Below, piece by piece: positions 25,948-34,707 of a stretch of 64,000 nt of DNA. The stretch is from contig NZ_JAKZLA010000005.1 in the NCBI RefSeq assembly GCF_022808775.1, forward strand, positions 124,001 to 188,000, given 5' to 3'. Each line of letters opens with the position of its first letter. Within the stretch, counting starts at the first letter, position 1. The notes under the pieces are model-generated. The model saw only the letters and a list, made by a program, of their open reading frames with translations. It made no database searches and was not told where the DNA came from. The DNA comes from Geothrix terrae. Lineage in GTDB: Bacteria; Acidobacteriota; Holophagae; Holophagales; Holophagaceae. Both the position numbers and the translations under genes were made by a program.

Positions 25948-28900
25948 AAGAACCGGCCCTTCGGATTCAGGGCCCTGCCCCGGGCCCGGGCCTGGGCCGC
26001 GGCATCGGCGTCGCCGCAGGCCTCGCGGAACTCGGCCAGGGTCATCCAGAAGGACGGATTCACAGGCCGGAGCCGGACCAGCGACCGGGCCACGGCCTCC
26101 CCCGAGGCGCGAAGGTCCGTCGAACCCGAGCGCAGCATGAGCACGGTGTAGTGGAGCCGGATGGTGCCCAGTTCCACCGGATCCTCCGAGGTGGATTCCA
26201 GGTGGGCGAGCAGCGGGCTTGCCTCATCCAGGTAGCTCCGCCCCTTCCGGCCCTGGGCTCTGGTGGCGGCCGAAAGCAGGGCGTCCATGAAATACGGCGC
26301 CAGGGTCGCCAGCGGGAGCTGGGCTTCCCTGGCCCGCTGGAACTCGGTCCGCGCCTGGGCCAGCACAGCCTCGGGATCCCGCCCGTCCCGGGCCATCGCC
26401 CGGGCCTGGGCGGCGCGGGCCATGAGGATGCCCCGATGGAACCCCACATGGCGGGACTGGGTCTTCAGGGCGGCCTCGTAGGCCAGGACTGCCTCTTCGG
26501 CATCCGCCGAGGGATCCCCGCCGGAATCCACCTCGGCCCTGGCGACGGCCAGGGCCACGCTCCCGAAGTTCGCCTGGAAGTACGCATCGTCCGGGTGTGC
26601 CTTCGCCTCCGTCCGGGCCTGCTGAAGGTACGGCAACACGGCGGCGCGCTGGTACATGCCGCTCAGACGGGCATGGTCGATCCAGGCCAGCAGGGCGGAA
26701 TTGCGGATGTTCATGAGGACGATGTGCGCCGGATCCAGGCGAAGGCCCTGATCGGCGGCGGCCATGGCCTCCTGCAGCCGCGGCGAGGGATCCGCCCCCC
26801 GGCTCATCAGACGGTAGCCCTCGGTCCGGAGCACGGAGGCCCGGGCCGTGGAAGCCTCGACTTCGCCGGGATCCCTCCGGAGCGCCTCCTCCGCGTCCGT
26901 CTTGGCCCGGGTCAGCCAGGCTCCGGGATCCTTGTCCCGGAAGGCCAGGAACCGCGCCATCTCGCCGCGAGCCCTGGCCCGCCAGGCCAAAGGCCCGGCG
27001 GCGGTGGGCTCGAGCCGGGCCCAGCGGTCGGCCACGGCCACCTGGGCCAGGACCGGGATCTCTGGATCCGCTCCGGTCTGCCAGCCCTGCGCCACCGCCT
27101 CCTGCCAGCGCCGCAGATCCAGCTCGAGGAGGTCCACGTCGCAGGGGGCCCGGAGCTCCGCCTCCGCGAGGGCCCTGCCCGCGGCCTCCAGGGCCGGCCT
27201 GGCGACCGCCGCTTCCTGGGCGAAGCGGGCCTGGACCAGCCAGGCCTCGGCTTCCAGGCGCAGGGCCTCGTAGAACCAGGGAGCCTGCGCCTGGGCCTCC
27301 CGCGCCAGCCGGATCGCTTCCTGGGGCTGGCCCTCCATCAGCATGAGCAGGCCCGCCCGGAAGGCCTGGGGCTCGAGGCTGGCGCTGGCGCCCCGGCGGA
27401 GCCAATCAGCGGCGGGCACCCTCAGCTTGTCCTTCAGCTCATCGAGCCGGCGGCGCCGCATCTCCGGATCCGGCAGGGCGGAGGCCTTACCCAGCTCTAT
27501 CTGGTAGGTCGCGGCCAGGGCCCGGCCTTCGGCATGGGCCGCCTCCGGCGTCCGGAACCCCAGGGCCCAGGCCCGCTCCAGCTGGGTCCGGGCCCCGGCG
27601 GGATCGTCCAGGGCCAGGCGCGCCCGCCCCAGGGCGTAGGCGCCCGGCGGCGCAGCCAGCGGCCCGGCGGCCTGGACCTCCTGGGACAGCGCCTCGACCC
27701 GGGCCCGGAGATCCGCCTGGTCCCGGGTCAGATCCCTCGCCGGCTGGATGCGCAGGTAGCGGGCCAGGGCCTCGATCCGTTCAGCGGCCTGGGCGAACCG
27801 CTGAGCGTAGGCGGCCTGGGCCTGGGCCCGCAGCCGCTCTCTCAGGGCGAATCCGCCGAAGACGGCGGCGGTGAGGAAGATCGCCGCCGAAGCCGTCACC
27901 AGGGCCTTGTGCTTCCGGATCCAGCGCCCCAGCTGCTCCATGGGCGTGGCCGCGCGGGCCTGGATGGGCTCGCCGTCCAGAATGCGCTGGAGGTCGTCCC
28001 CCAGCGCCCGGGCGGTGGGGTACCGGCGGCGCGGATCCTTCTGGAGGCAGGTGAGCACCACCGTGTCGAGGTCGGCCGGGATGGTGGGCACCAGCCGCCG
28101 GACCGGCACGGGATCGTCCTTCACGATGCGCGACATCCGCTCGAGCCCTTCCCCTTCGAAGGGCGGGTTCCCGGTCAGCAGCTCGTAGAGGGTGGCGCCC
28201 AGGGAGTAGACATCCGTCCGGCGGTCCAGCAGGGCCGTATGCCCGCGAGCCTGCTCGGGCGACATGTAGCTGACGGTGCCCATGACCCGGCCGGTCTCCG
28301 TGAGCCGCCCGTCACCGAGGCCCCGGGCCAGGCCGAAGTCGAGCACACTGGCCCGGGTGGATCCGTCCTCCAGCCGCTCCACCATCAGGTTGGCCGGGTT
28401 CAGGTCCCGGTGGATGAGCCCCACGCGATGGGCCGCGTGGACCCCTTCGCAGACCTCCTTCATCAGGCGGAGCAGCTCTTCCAGCGAGAGGGTACGTGCG
28501 GCCTGGAGAAAGGTCTCGCCGGAGATGAACTGCATGACGATGTAGGGCTGGCCGCGCCATTCGCCGATCTCATGCACCCGGCAGACGTTGGGATGATCGA
28601 CCCGGGCCTGGAGCTGGGCCTCGTGGACGAACCGGCGGATGAGTTCCGGATCGTCCCGCCGCAGGAGTTTGAGGGCCACCACCCGGCGGAGCCGCGAGTC
28701 CGTGGCGCGGAACACCCGGCCCATGCCCCCCTCGCCAAGCAGCTCGAGGGATTCGAAACGGCCCCAGCGCTCCAGGGTCCGGGCCCGGAAGATCCCGCTC
28801 TGCCGGTGGGCCGCCGGGGGAAGGACCGATTCGAGGGCGGGGTCCGACGGATCCGCCAGGAGGGCCACCTCCGGCAGGGCCGCGTCCAGCGTCCCCCGCG

Positions 28901-29144
28901 TCTGGGCCGTGACCTCCAGGGACCAGTGGGTGGCATCCGCGGCTTGCAGATCGGCCAGGTCCTGCTCCAGCATCCGCCGGTCCCCTTCGGCGAGGCGCCC
29001 TGCGGCGACCAGCTCGTCGAGCCCGCGGGAGGCGGCATCGGCGGGCTCAAGCAGGCCGCGGGCCACGGCCAAGGCCAGCACGCGCTCCTCAGCGGTCGCC
29101 ACGACTGCCTTCACGCACGATTCCGCTCCCGTTGGACCGTTCAT
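25944..29144 (-). CDS. Membrane Ser/Thr protein kinase with TPR-like sensor domain
   Basis: The 1066-residue protein has an N-terminal region of unknown fold (1-125) and a PknB-type kinase domain (about 130-390). A single membrane helix follows (about 414-434), then a long alpha-helical, TPR-like extracytoplasmic part. Kinase motifs are LGEGGMGRVF, the ATP lysine in VVALKLL (K159), HRDLNPAN (catalytic D247), DFG (269-271) and GTVSYMSPEQARG. The usual lysine two after the catalytic Asp (HRDLKP) is replaced by Asn249. ATG at 29144 has AGGGG four bases upstream. Such kinase-TPR proteins are abundant in Acidobacteriota. The target is unknown, and the gene stands alone, convergent with the small gene at 25594. 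Confidence 0.88.
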   Translation of the reverse strand: MNGPTGAESCVKAVVATAEERVLALAVARGLLEPADAASRGLDELVAAGRLAEGDRRMLEQDLADLQAADATHWSLEVTAQTRGTLDAALPEVALLADPSDPALESVLPPAAHRQSGIFRARTLERWGRFESLELLGEGGMGRVFRATDSRLRRVVALKLLRRDDPELIRRFVHEAQLQARVDHPNVCRVHEIGEWRGQPYIVMQFISGETFLQAARTLSLEELLRLMKEVCEGVHAAHRVGLIHRDLNPANLMVERLEDGSTRASVLDFGLARGLGDGRLTETGRVMGTVSYMSPEQARGHTALLDRRTDVYSLGATLYELLTGNPPFEGEGLERMSRIVKDDPVPVRRLVPTIPADLDTVVLTCLQKDPRRRYPTARALGDDLQRILDGEPIQARAATPMEQLGRWIRKHKALVTASAAIFLTAAVFGGFALRERLRAQAQAAYAQRFAQAAERIEALARYLRIQPARDLTRDQADLRARVEALSQEVQAAGPLAAPPGAYALGRARLALDDPAGARTQLERAWALGFRTPEAAHAEGRALAATYQIELGKASALPDPEMRRRRLDELKDKLRVPAADWLRRGASASLEPQAFRAGLLMLMEGQPQEAIRLAREAQAQAPWFYEALRLEAEAWLVQARFAQEAAVARPALEAAGRALAEAELRAPCDVDLLELDLRRWQEAVAQGWQTGADPEIPVLAQVAVADRWARLEPTAAGPLAWRARARGEMARFLAFRDKDPGAWLTRAKTDAEEALRRDPGEVEASTARASVLRTEGYRLMSRGADPSPRLQEAMAAADQGLRLDPAHIVLMNIRNSALLAWIDHARLSGMYQRAAVLPYLQQARTEAKAHPDDAYFQANFGSVALAVARAEVDSGGDPSADAEEAVLAYEAALKTQSRHVGFHRGILMARAAQARAMARDGRDPEAVLAQARTEFQRAREAQLPLATLAPYFMDALLSAATRAQGRKGRSYLDEASPLLAHLESTSEDPVELGTIRLHYTVLMLRSGSTDLRASGEAVARSLVRLRPVNPSFWMTLAEFREACGDADAAAQARARGRALNPKGRFF

Positions 29145-29231
29145 GGTGCCCCTTTTGGGGCTGCAGGTGAAGCACTTCCCGGGTTGACCCCCCCCATGCC
29201 GGGCGGTCAGACTGGCCATGGCCCAGGCGCC

Positions 29232-29299
29232 GGAAAGGAGGTTCGATGGGACGACAATCCGACCTTTCCGAACCTCCGTCGTGGTGCGCCGCCCGCTGA
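29232..29299 (+). promoter_or_regulatory. Possible leader ORF with alternative SD-hiding hairpins
   Basis: A 17-codon ORF (ATG at 29246, TGA at 29297-29299, product MGRQSDLSEPPSWCAAR) has an ideal AAAGGAGG four bases upstream, while the permease start 89 bases later has none. The ribosome site can pair in two exclusive ways: GGAAAGG (29232-29238) with CCTTTCC (29263-29269), or GGAGGTTCG (29237-29245) with CGAACCTCC (29269-29277). A candidate -35 box TTGACC lies at 29184. This looks like a translated, structured leader of the ABC operon; function is inferred only. Confidence 0.4.
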
Positions 29300-29387
29300 G
29301 GCGGCCATCCCCGGCTCCCCCGAATCCGCACCCTGAATGGGATGGCCGCGCGCTCGTCCGCGCCCCATCCGAGTCTCCGGACCGGCC

Positions 29388-31133
29388 ATGATGCACCGAA
29401 TCCTCGACACGATGTGGGGCCAGGCCAACGCCCTGTTCGCGCCCTTCCGCCGCCGGCGGTGGGTGGACCTCCTGCTCGTCGCGGCGGCTTTCGGCATGCT
29501 CTACGGCCTCATCCTGCTCGGGCACGAATGGACCGCCCTCCAGCGGCCCCAGATCCAGGTGGACCTCTCCCCCCTGGCCCTTCCGAAGTACACCTTCTTC
29601 TCGATGATGCGCGGCCTGGCGGCCTACGCCCTGTCCTTCGTGTTCACACTCATGTACGCCTACTGGGCCGCCAAGGACGCCCGGGCGGAGCGCCTCCTGA
29701 TCCCGCTCCTCGACATCCTCCAGAGCATCCCGGTGCTCACCTTCCTCATGCCCCTGCTGCTGGTGATGGTGGCGCTCTTCCCCCGGAGCAACGTGGGCCT
29801 GGAGATCACGGCCATCCTCACGATCTTCACGGGGCAGGTGTGGAACATGACCTTCAGCCTCTACCACAGCCTGAAGAGCGTGCCCTCGGAGTTCCACGAG
29901 GCGGGCACGGTCTACCGGTTCAACTGGTGGCAGCGGTTCAAGTGGATCGAACTGCCCTTCGCGACCACCGGCCTGGCCTGGAACTCCATGATGAGCATGG
30001 CCGGCGGCTGGTTCTTCCTCATGATCAACGAGTCCCTCACCGTGGGCGACAAGGACTTCCGCCTGCCGGGGCTCGGGTCCTACATGAGCGTGGCCGTCGA
30101 GCAGGGGAACGGCCGGGCCCAGATCTACGCCATCCTCGCCATGATCCTCATGATCGTGTTCCTCGATCAGGTCCTGTGGCGGCCCATCGTGGTCTGGGCC
30201 CAGCGCTTCAAGGTGGAGGACACGGTCCAGAACGAGGCCCCCTCGAGCTGGTTCCTCGATTTCGTGCGGGGGAGCCGCCTCATCCGGCGCTGGGACCTCT
30301 GGCTCGCCCGCCAGCGCCGGGCCCGGGCGCACCGCCTGCGCCACCGCGCCCGCGAGCGGACCGGAGCCCGCAGAGCCGAGCGGGTCGCCCCCTGGATGGC
30401 CCTGGGCGCCCTCGCGGTGGTCACGGTCCTCCTGCTGGTGGGGACGGTGGGCGTCTACCACCTCCTGGCCCACCTGCCCGGGAAAGCCTGGATCCGGCTC
30501 CTGAAGGCCGACGCGCTGAGCCTCTCGCGCGTGATGATCTCCATGGGCATCGGAGTGGCCTGGGCCCTGCCCGCGGGGCTGGCCATCGGGCTTTCCGACC
30601 GCCTGTCCCGGATCTTCCAGCCCGTGGTGCAGGTGGCTGCCTCGTTCCCGGCCCCCATGCTGTTCCCCACCGTCATCGCCCTGCTGGCGACCCTCAAGGT
30701 GGGCCTAGGCTGGGGGAGCATCGTGCTGATGCTGCTGGGCACCCAGTGGTACATCCTCTTCAACGTGATCGCCGGCGCCAGCGCGATCCCGAGCGACCTC
30801 CGCGAGGTGGCGACATCTTTCAATTTCGGCCGCTGGCAGCGCTTCAAAGAGCTCTATTTCCCCGCCATCTTCCCCTACCTGATCACAGGCTGCCTCACGG
30901 CCGCGGGGGGCGCCTGGAACGCCAGCATCGTCTCGGAGTACGTGTCCCTGAAGGGCTACACCTTGCAGACCTTCGGCCTGGGCGCCATCGTCAGCCAGGC
31001 CACGGCCGACAAGGACTTCGCCCTCCTGGCGGCCTCCACCCTGGTCCTCGCCGGAACGGTCGTACTCTTCAACCGCATGGTCTGGAAGCCCCTGTACCGG
31101 CTGGCCAGCACCCGCTATTCCCTGTCCAAGTGA
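29388..31133 (+). CDS. ABC transporter permease, two fused permease domains (NitT/TauT type)
   Basis: The 581-residue membrane protein holds two binding-protein-dependent permease domains in one chain. The first is about 30-280, with its EAA-like loop at SVPSEFHEAGTVYRFNWWQRF. A basic linker rich in Arg follows, then the second domain (about 350-580) with its loop at AIPSDLREVATSFNFGRWQRF. This duplicated layout is known for a branch of nitrate/sulfonate/bicarbonate-type importers. ATG at 29388 (with another at 29391) is chosen because longer readings start in a poorly coding region. The ATPase gene follows after seven bases. No substrate-binding protein gene is adjacent, so substrate is unknown. 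Confidence 0.88.
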   Translation: MMHRILDTMWGQANALFAPFRRRRWVDLLLVAAAFGMLYGLILLGHEWTALQRPQIQVDLSPLALPKYTFFSMMRGLAAYALSFVFTLMYAYWAAKDARAERLLIPLLDILQSIPVLTFLMPLLLVMVALFPRSNVGLEITAILTIFTGQVWNMTFSLYHSLKSVPSEFHEAGTVYRFNWWQRFKWIELPFATTGLAWNSMMSMAGGWFFLMINESLTVGDKDFRLPGLGSYMSVAVEQGNGRAQIYAILAMILMIVFLDQVLWRPIVVWAQRFKVEDTVQNEAPSSWFLDFVRGSRLIRRWDLWLARQRRARAHRLRHRARERTGARRAERVAPWMALGALAVVTVLLLVGTVGVYHLLAHLPGKAWIRLLKADALSLSRVMISMGIGVAWALPAGLAIGLSDRLSRIFQPVVQVAASFPAPMLFPTVIALLATLKVGLGWGSIVLMLLGTQWYILFNVIAGASAIPSDLREVATSFNFGRWQRFKELYFPAIFPYLITGCLTAAGGAWNASIVSEYVSLKGYTLQTFGLGAIVSQATADKDFALLAASTLVLAGTVVLFNRMVWKPLYRLASTRYSLSK

Positions 31134-31140
31134 GGGCGAC

Positions 31141-32442
31141 ATGATCCACGCCGTCAACGCCAGCCACGATGTCATCTGCGAGCTGAAGGGGATCCAGAAG
31201 TCCTTCGAGCGCGGGACGGGCAAGCCCCTGCGTGTGCTGGAGGACATCAACCTCGACATCCGCGCCAACGAGGTCGCCTGCCTCATCGGGCCGTCCGGCT
31301 GCGGGAAATCGACGATCCTCCGGATCTTCGCGGGCCTCATCGAGCCCACGAAGGGACGGACCTACTACCACGGCGAGGAGATGAAGGGCCTGAACCCGGG
31401 CGTCGCCATCGTGTTCCAGAATTTCGCGCTCTACCCATGGATGACCGTGGAATCGAACGTGAAGACCGTCCTCCAGGCCAAGGGGTTGGACGAGGAGACC
31501 ATCAAGGCCAAGGCCAACCGCGCCATCCGCCTTGTGGGCCTGGAGGGATTCGAGGAGGCCTACCCCAGGGAGCTCTCGGGCGGCATGAAGCAGCGGGTGG
31601 GCATGGCCCGCGCCCTGAGCGTGGATCCGGAGATCCTGTTCATGGACGAGCCCTTCAGCCACGTGGACGCCCTCACGGCCGAGGGCCTCCGGGCCGAGAT
31701 CCTGGACATCTGGGACGACGCGGAGCGCAATCCCTCCTCGATCCTCATGGTGAGCCACGACATCAAGGAAGTGGCCTACATGGCCGACCGCATCGTGGTG
31801 CTGTCCGCCAACCCTGGACGCGTGCGCACCATCGTCGAGAACCCCCTGCCCCGCCCCCGGGACATGCGGAGCCCCGAGTTCCTGCGCCTGGTCGACCAGC
31901 TTCACGACATCATCACCAGCGCGGAGCTGCCGGACGTCGAAGTGAGCGCGCCGGAACCCAGCCTGCTGCCGGACCTCGTCGAGCCCCTGCCCGCCACCTC
32001 CTCTTCGGACATCCTCGGCCTGCTGGAGTACCTGGAGACCCAGGGCGGGACTTCGGATCTGTTCCAGGTGGCCGCCGCCACCCACGTGCCCTTCGAGAAA
32101 GTGCTGGTCTCCGTGAAGGGAGCGGAGATGCTCGACTTCGTGGACACTCCCAAGCGGCAGGTCATCCTGAACGCCCTGGGCCAGCGTTTCGTGCGCGCCA
32201 ACATGGATGACCGCAAGGACATCTGGAAGGCCCAGCTCCTGGAGCTCCGGCTCTTCCGGATGGTGATGGAGCTCATCGAGCTGCATCACGGGGAGCTCAA
32301 GGAAGACGAGCTTCTTTCGGAACTCCAGCAGCGCCTTCCCATGGAGAATTCGGAACAGACCTTCGACACCCTGGTCACCTGGGGCCGCTTCGGCGAGATC
32401 TTCGCCTACCGCGAGGAACGCGGCATCCTCACGCCGGAGTAG
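31141..32442 (+). CDS. ABC transporter ATP-binding protein with AAA-associated C-terminal domain
   Basis: The 433-residue protein powers the permease encoded just before it. It has Walker A GPSGCGKST (50-58), Q-loop VFQNFALYPWMTV, signature LSGGMKQRVGMARAL, Walker B ILFMDEP and the switch His in VSHDIKEV. After the ATPase (about 1-255) comes an acidic linker and a C-terminal domain (about 285-425) like the AAA-associated domain found on NitT/TauT ATPases that pair with fused permeases. The porin gene starts three bases after its stop, so the three genes form one operon. Confidence 0.92.
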   Translation: MIHAVNASHDVICELKGIQKSFERGTGKPLRVLEDINLDIRANEVACLIGPSGCGKSTILRIFAGLIEPTKGRTYYHGEEMKGLNPGVAIVFQNFALYPWMTVESNVKTVLQAKGLDEETIKAKANRAIRLVGLEGFEEAYPRELSGGMKQRVGMARALSVDPEILFMDEPFSHVDALTAEGLRAEILDIWDDAERNPSSILMVSHDIKEVAYMADRIVVLSANPGRVRTIVENPLPRPRDMRSPEFLRLVDQLHDIITSAELPDVEVSAPEPSLLPDLVEPLPATSSSDILGLLEYLETQGGTSDLFQVAAATHVPFEKVLVSVKGAEMLDFVDTPKRQVILNALGQRFVRANMDDRKDIWKAQLLELRLFRMVMELIELHHGELKEDELLSELQQRLPMENSEQTFDTLVTWGRFGEIFAYREERGILTPE

Positions 32443-32445
32443 CCT

Positions 32446-33735
32446 GTGCGGATCCAGGCTCGCACCTTCCTGCTGGGCCTCGCCCTGCCCGCCGCGCTCG
32501 CCGCGCAGTCGGCCATGCCCCGGCTGCTGGGCCTCCAGGCCACGTTCATCGGCCAGGAGCTGCGGCCCTTCGCCAGCCCCTATGCCGGCCCCAACAGCCT
32601 CACGGGGGATGGGGACCGCGCCGTCACGCAGACCTACGGGGCCTACGTCGGATCCCAGCTCACAGAGCGGTTCCAGCTCTACCTGGACGTGGAGCTGTTC
32701 CGGGGCTCGGGCGTGGGGCGGACGGTCGGTCTCGCGGGCCTTCCGAATGGCGACGCCATCCGCGCGGGCTCTGCCGATCTCGGGCAGGCGCCCTACCTGG
32801 CCCGGCTGTTCGGCCGGTGGACCCTGCCCCTCGGCGGCGGGGGGGAGGCCGTCGAGCGCGGCATGGACCAGCTTCCAGGCCGGGTGCCTGTTCAGCGCCT
32901 GGTGGTCACCTTCGGGAAGCTGGCGGCCAACGACCTCTTCGACACCAGCGCCTTCGCCGGAGCCCCCCGGACGCAGTTCATGAACTGGAGTCTGTTCAAC
33001 GCGCCCGCATGGGACTTCCCGGCGGACACCCGGGGCTACACCCGGGGGGTGGCCGCCGAGCTGCGCCTGGCCGGCTGGGCCCTGGCCCTCGGCCGCTTCC
33101 AGATGCCCACCGAGGCCAACGGGAATGTGCTCGACGGCGACCTGGCCCGGGCCCACAGCGACAACCTCCAGCTCACGCTCATGCCCGAAGGCGGCCCCGT
33201 GATCCGCCTGCTGGGCTACGTGAACCACGCCCGAATGGGCGACTACGCGGCGGCCCTCGCCCAGGGCGGCACCCCGGACATCACCGCCACCCGCGCCCCG
33301 GACCGCGCGAAGCGGGGCTGGGTGCTCAACCTGGAGCAGCCCCTGGCTCCGGACGGCGCCTCGGGCCTCTTCCTGCGGGCTGGCTGGAACGACGGACACA
33401 CCGAATCCTTCGCCTTCACGGAGGCCGACCGTTCCCTGTCCTTCGGCGGCCAGGGGAGGGGCTGGGGGGCGGAGGACCGCTGGGGCCTGGCCCTGTCCAT
33501 CCAGGACCTGTCCCGGGAGCACCGGGCCTACCTGGCCGCCGGCGGATCCGGCTTCGTCCTCGGGGACGGCCGGCTGTCCCCGGCCCGGGAGCGGGTGGCC
33601 GAGGTCTACTACGCCTGGGCGCCCCGCCCCTGGCTGCGCCTCTCCCCGGACCTGCAGATGATCCACAACCCCGGCTACAACCGCGACCGGGGCCCGGCCT
33701 GGGTGTTCGGCCTCCGGCTCCGCCTCAGCGTCTGA
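32446..33735 (+). CDS. OprB-family carbohydrate-selective outer-membrane porin
   Basis: The 429-residue protein begins with a signal peptide (cleavage near AAQ, residue 21) and is rich in alternating beta-strand patterns. OprB-like marks are FVASPYAGPNSLTG-type opening sequence (here FASPYAGPNSLTGDG), GKLAANDLFDTSAFA, and the ending SPDLQMIHNPGYNRDRGP followed by strands closing at LRLRLSV. OprB porins pass sugars or other small solutes. GTG at 32446 is preceded by GGAG six bases upstream. Being last in the ABC importer operon, it probably supplies the outer-membrane path for the same substrate. Confidence 0.82.
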   Translation: MRIQARTFLLGLALPAALAAQSAMPRLLGLQATFIGQELRPFASPYAGPNSLTGDGDRAVTQTYGAYVGSQLTERFQLYLDVELFRGSGVGRTVGLAGLPNGDAIRAGSADLGQAPYLARLFGRWTLPLGGGGEAVERGMDQLPGRVPVQRLVVTFGKLAANDLFDTSAFAGAPRTQFMNWSLFNAPAWDFPADTRGYTRGVAAELRLAGWALALGRFQMPTEANGNVLDGDLARAHSDNLQLTLMPEGGPVIRLLGYVNHARMGDYAAALAQGGTPDITATRAPDRAKRGWVLNLEQPLAPDGASGLFLRAGWNDGHTESFAFTEADRSLSFGGQGRGWGAEDRWGLALSIQDLSREHRAYLAAGGSGFVLGDGRLSPARERVAEVYYAWAPRPWLRLSPDLQMIHNPGYNRDRGPAWVFGLRLRLSV

Positions 33736-33736
33736 C

Positions 33737-34642
33737 CTACGCCTCCGCGGGTCCGGAAGCCACCGGCGGAGCGAAGGCGCAGGCCGCGATGCCTGCCAGC
33801 ACGAGCAGAGTGCCCAGGCCCTGCAGGGGCTTCACGGATTCCCCGAGTAGCAGCCACCCCAGGATGACCGTGGCCACGGGCTGGGTCATGAGGCCCATGG
33901 CGCCCAGGTTCGTGGACACGTGGCCGATGCCCCAGGTGATGAGCCACCAGGCCACGACCTGCACGACGAGGCCCAGGCCGGCCAGGGCCCACCAGGCGCG
34001 GGCGGGATAGCCCGTGAAGGCCTCCCCCTGCGCGAGGCCCAGGACCCCGAATCCCGCCGTGCAGCAGAGCACCACCCAGAACAGGGCCTCCGGGGCGCTG
34101 AGCTCCTGGCGCGCGCGGCCCAGGGCCAGCGTGAAGGCCCCGTAGGCCAGAGAGGCGAGGGCCCCCAGCAGCTCGCCCAGGCCCGTGCCCCAGCGGGCGC
34201 CCTTGGCCAGGCCCAGGATGAGGGCGCCGCCCAGGGCGAACGCCACGCCCAGCCAGAACCGGCGCCGCAGCTTCGCCCCGAGCCAGACCACGGAGACGAC
34301 AGCCACCCAGATGGGCGCCAGGGTCACCAGCAGCGTGGCGTTGGCGGCGCTCGTGTGATGGAGCGACGAGTGCCACATCCAGAGGTCCCCCACGAAGCAG
34401 AGGCCCGCCACGCCGGCCCAGAGACGGGCCTTCCCGGCCTCGCGCCTCGCCGAGTTCCGGGCCCGCCAGGCGAGCCAGGCCACGGGCGGCAGGGCGATGG
34501 CCATGCGGTAGAAGCCCACCGCCAGCGGCCCCGCGGGCGCGGCCCAGCGCACGAGCATGGCCGCGAACCCCAGGAGCGAAGCCCCGAGGATCAGGGCCGC
34601 CAGGCCTCTCGGATCCGGCGTCCCCGCCCGTGTCCCATCCAT
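33737..34642 (-). CDS. DMT-superfamily (EamA) transporter
   Basis: This 301-residue protein has about ten membrane helices in two EamA repeats. The first repeat includes HHTSAANATLLVTLAPIWVAV, and the second ends with GAMGLMTQPVATVILGWLLLGE, both typical of the family. It is not closely similar to the transporter at 4802. ATG at 34642 is the likely start because the upstream extension reads like noncoding sequence. It ends one base from the convergent porin stop. Direction and substrate are unknown; amino acid or metabolite efflux is the common role. Confidence 0.85.
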   Translation of the reverse strand: MDGTRAGTPDPRGLAALILGASLLGFAAMLVRWAAPAGPLAVGFYRMAIALPPVAWLAWRARNSARREAGKARLWAGVAGLCFVGDLWMWHSSLHHTSAANATLLVTLAPIWVAVVSVVWLGAKLRRRFWLGVAFALGGALILGLAKGARWGTGLGELLGALASLAYGAFTLALGRARQELSAPEALFWVVLCCTAGFGVLGLAQGEAFTGYPARAWWALAGLGLVVQVVAWWLITWGIGHVSTNLGAMGLMTQPVATVILGWLLLGESVKPLQGLGTLLVLAGIAACAFAPPVASGPAEA

Positions 34643-34707
34643 GGATCCAGCATCGCCGCCGGATGGCCGGAGGCGCAAGGCTCGGGGTCGAAAGGGGATG
34701 GGGTCGC

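Noticed and set aside
25704-29336. Long plus-strand open frame opposite the kinase gene
   Set aside because: It mirrors the kinase codons and has no ribosome site or recognisable domain.
29145-30473. In-frame upstream extension of the kinase across the permease region
   Set aside because: The extension is antisense to clear ABC permease domains, and a good start with AGGGG exists at 29144.
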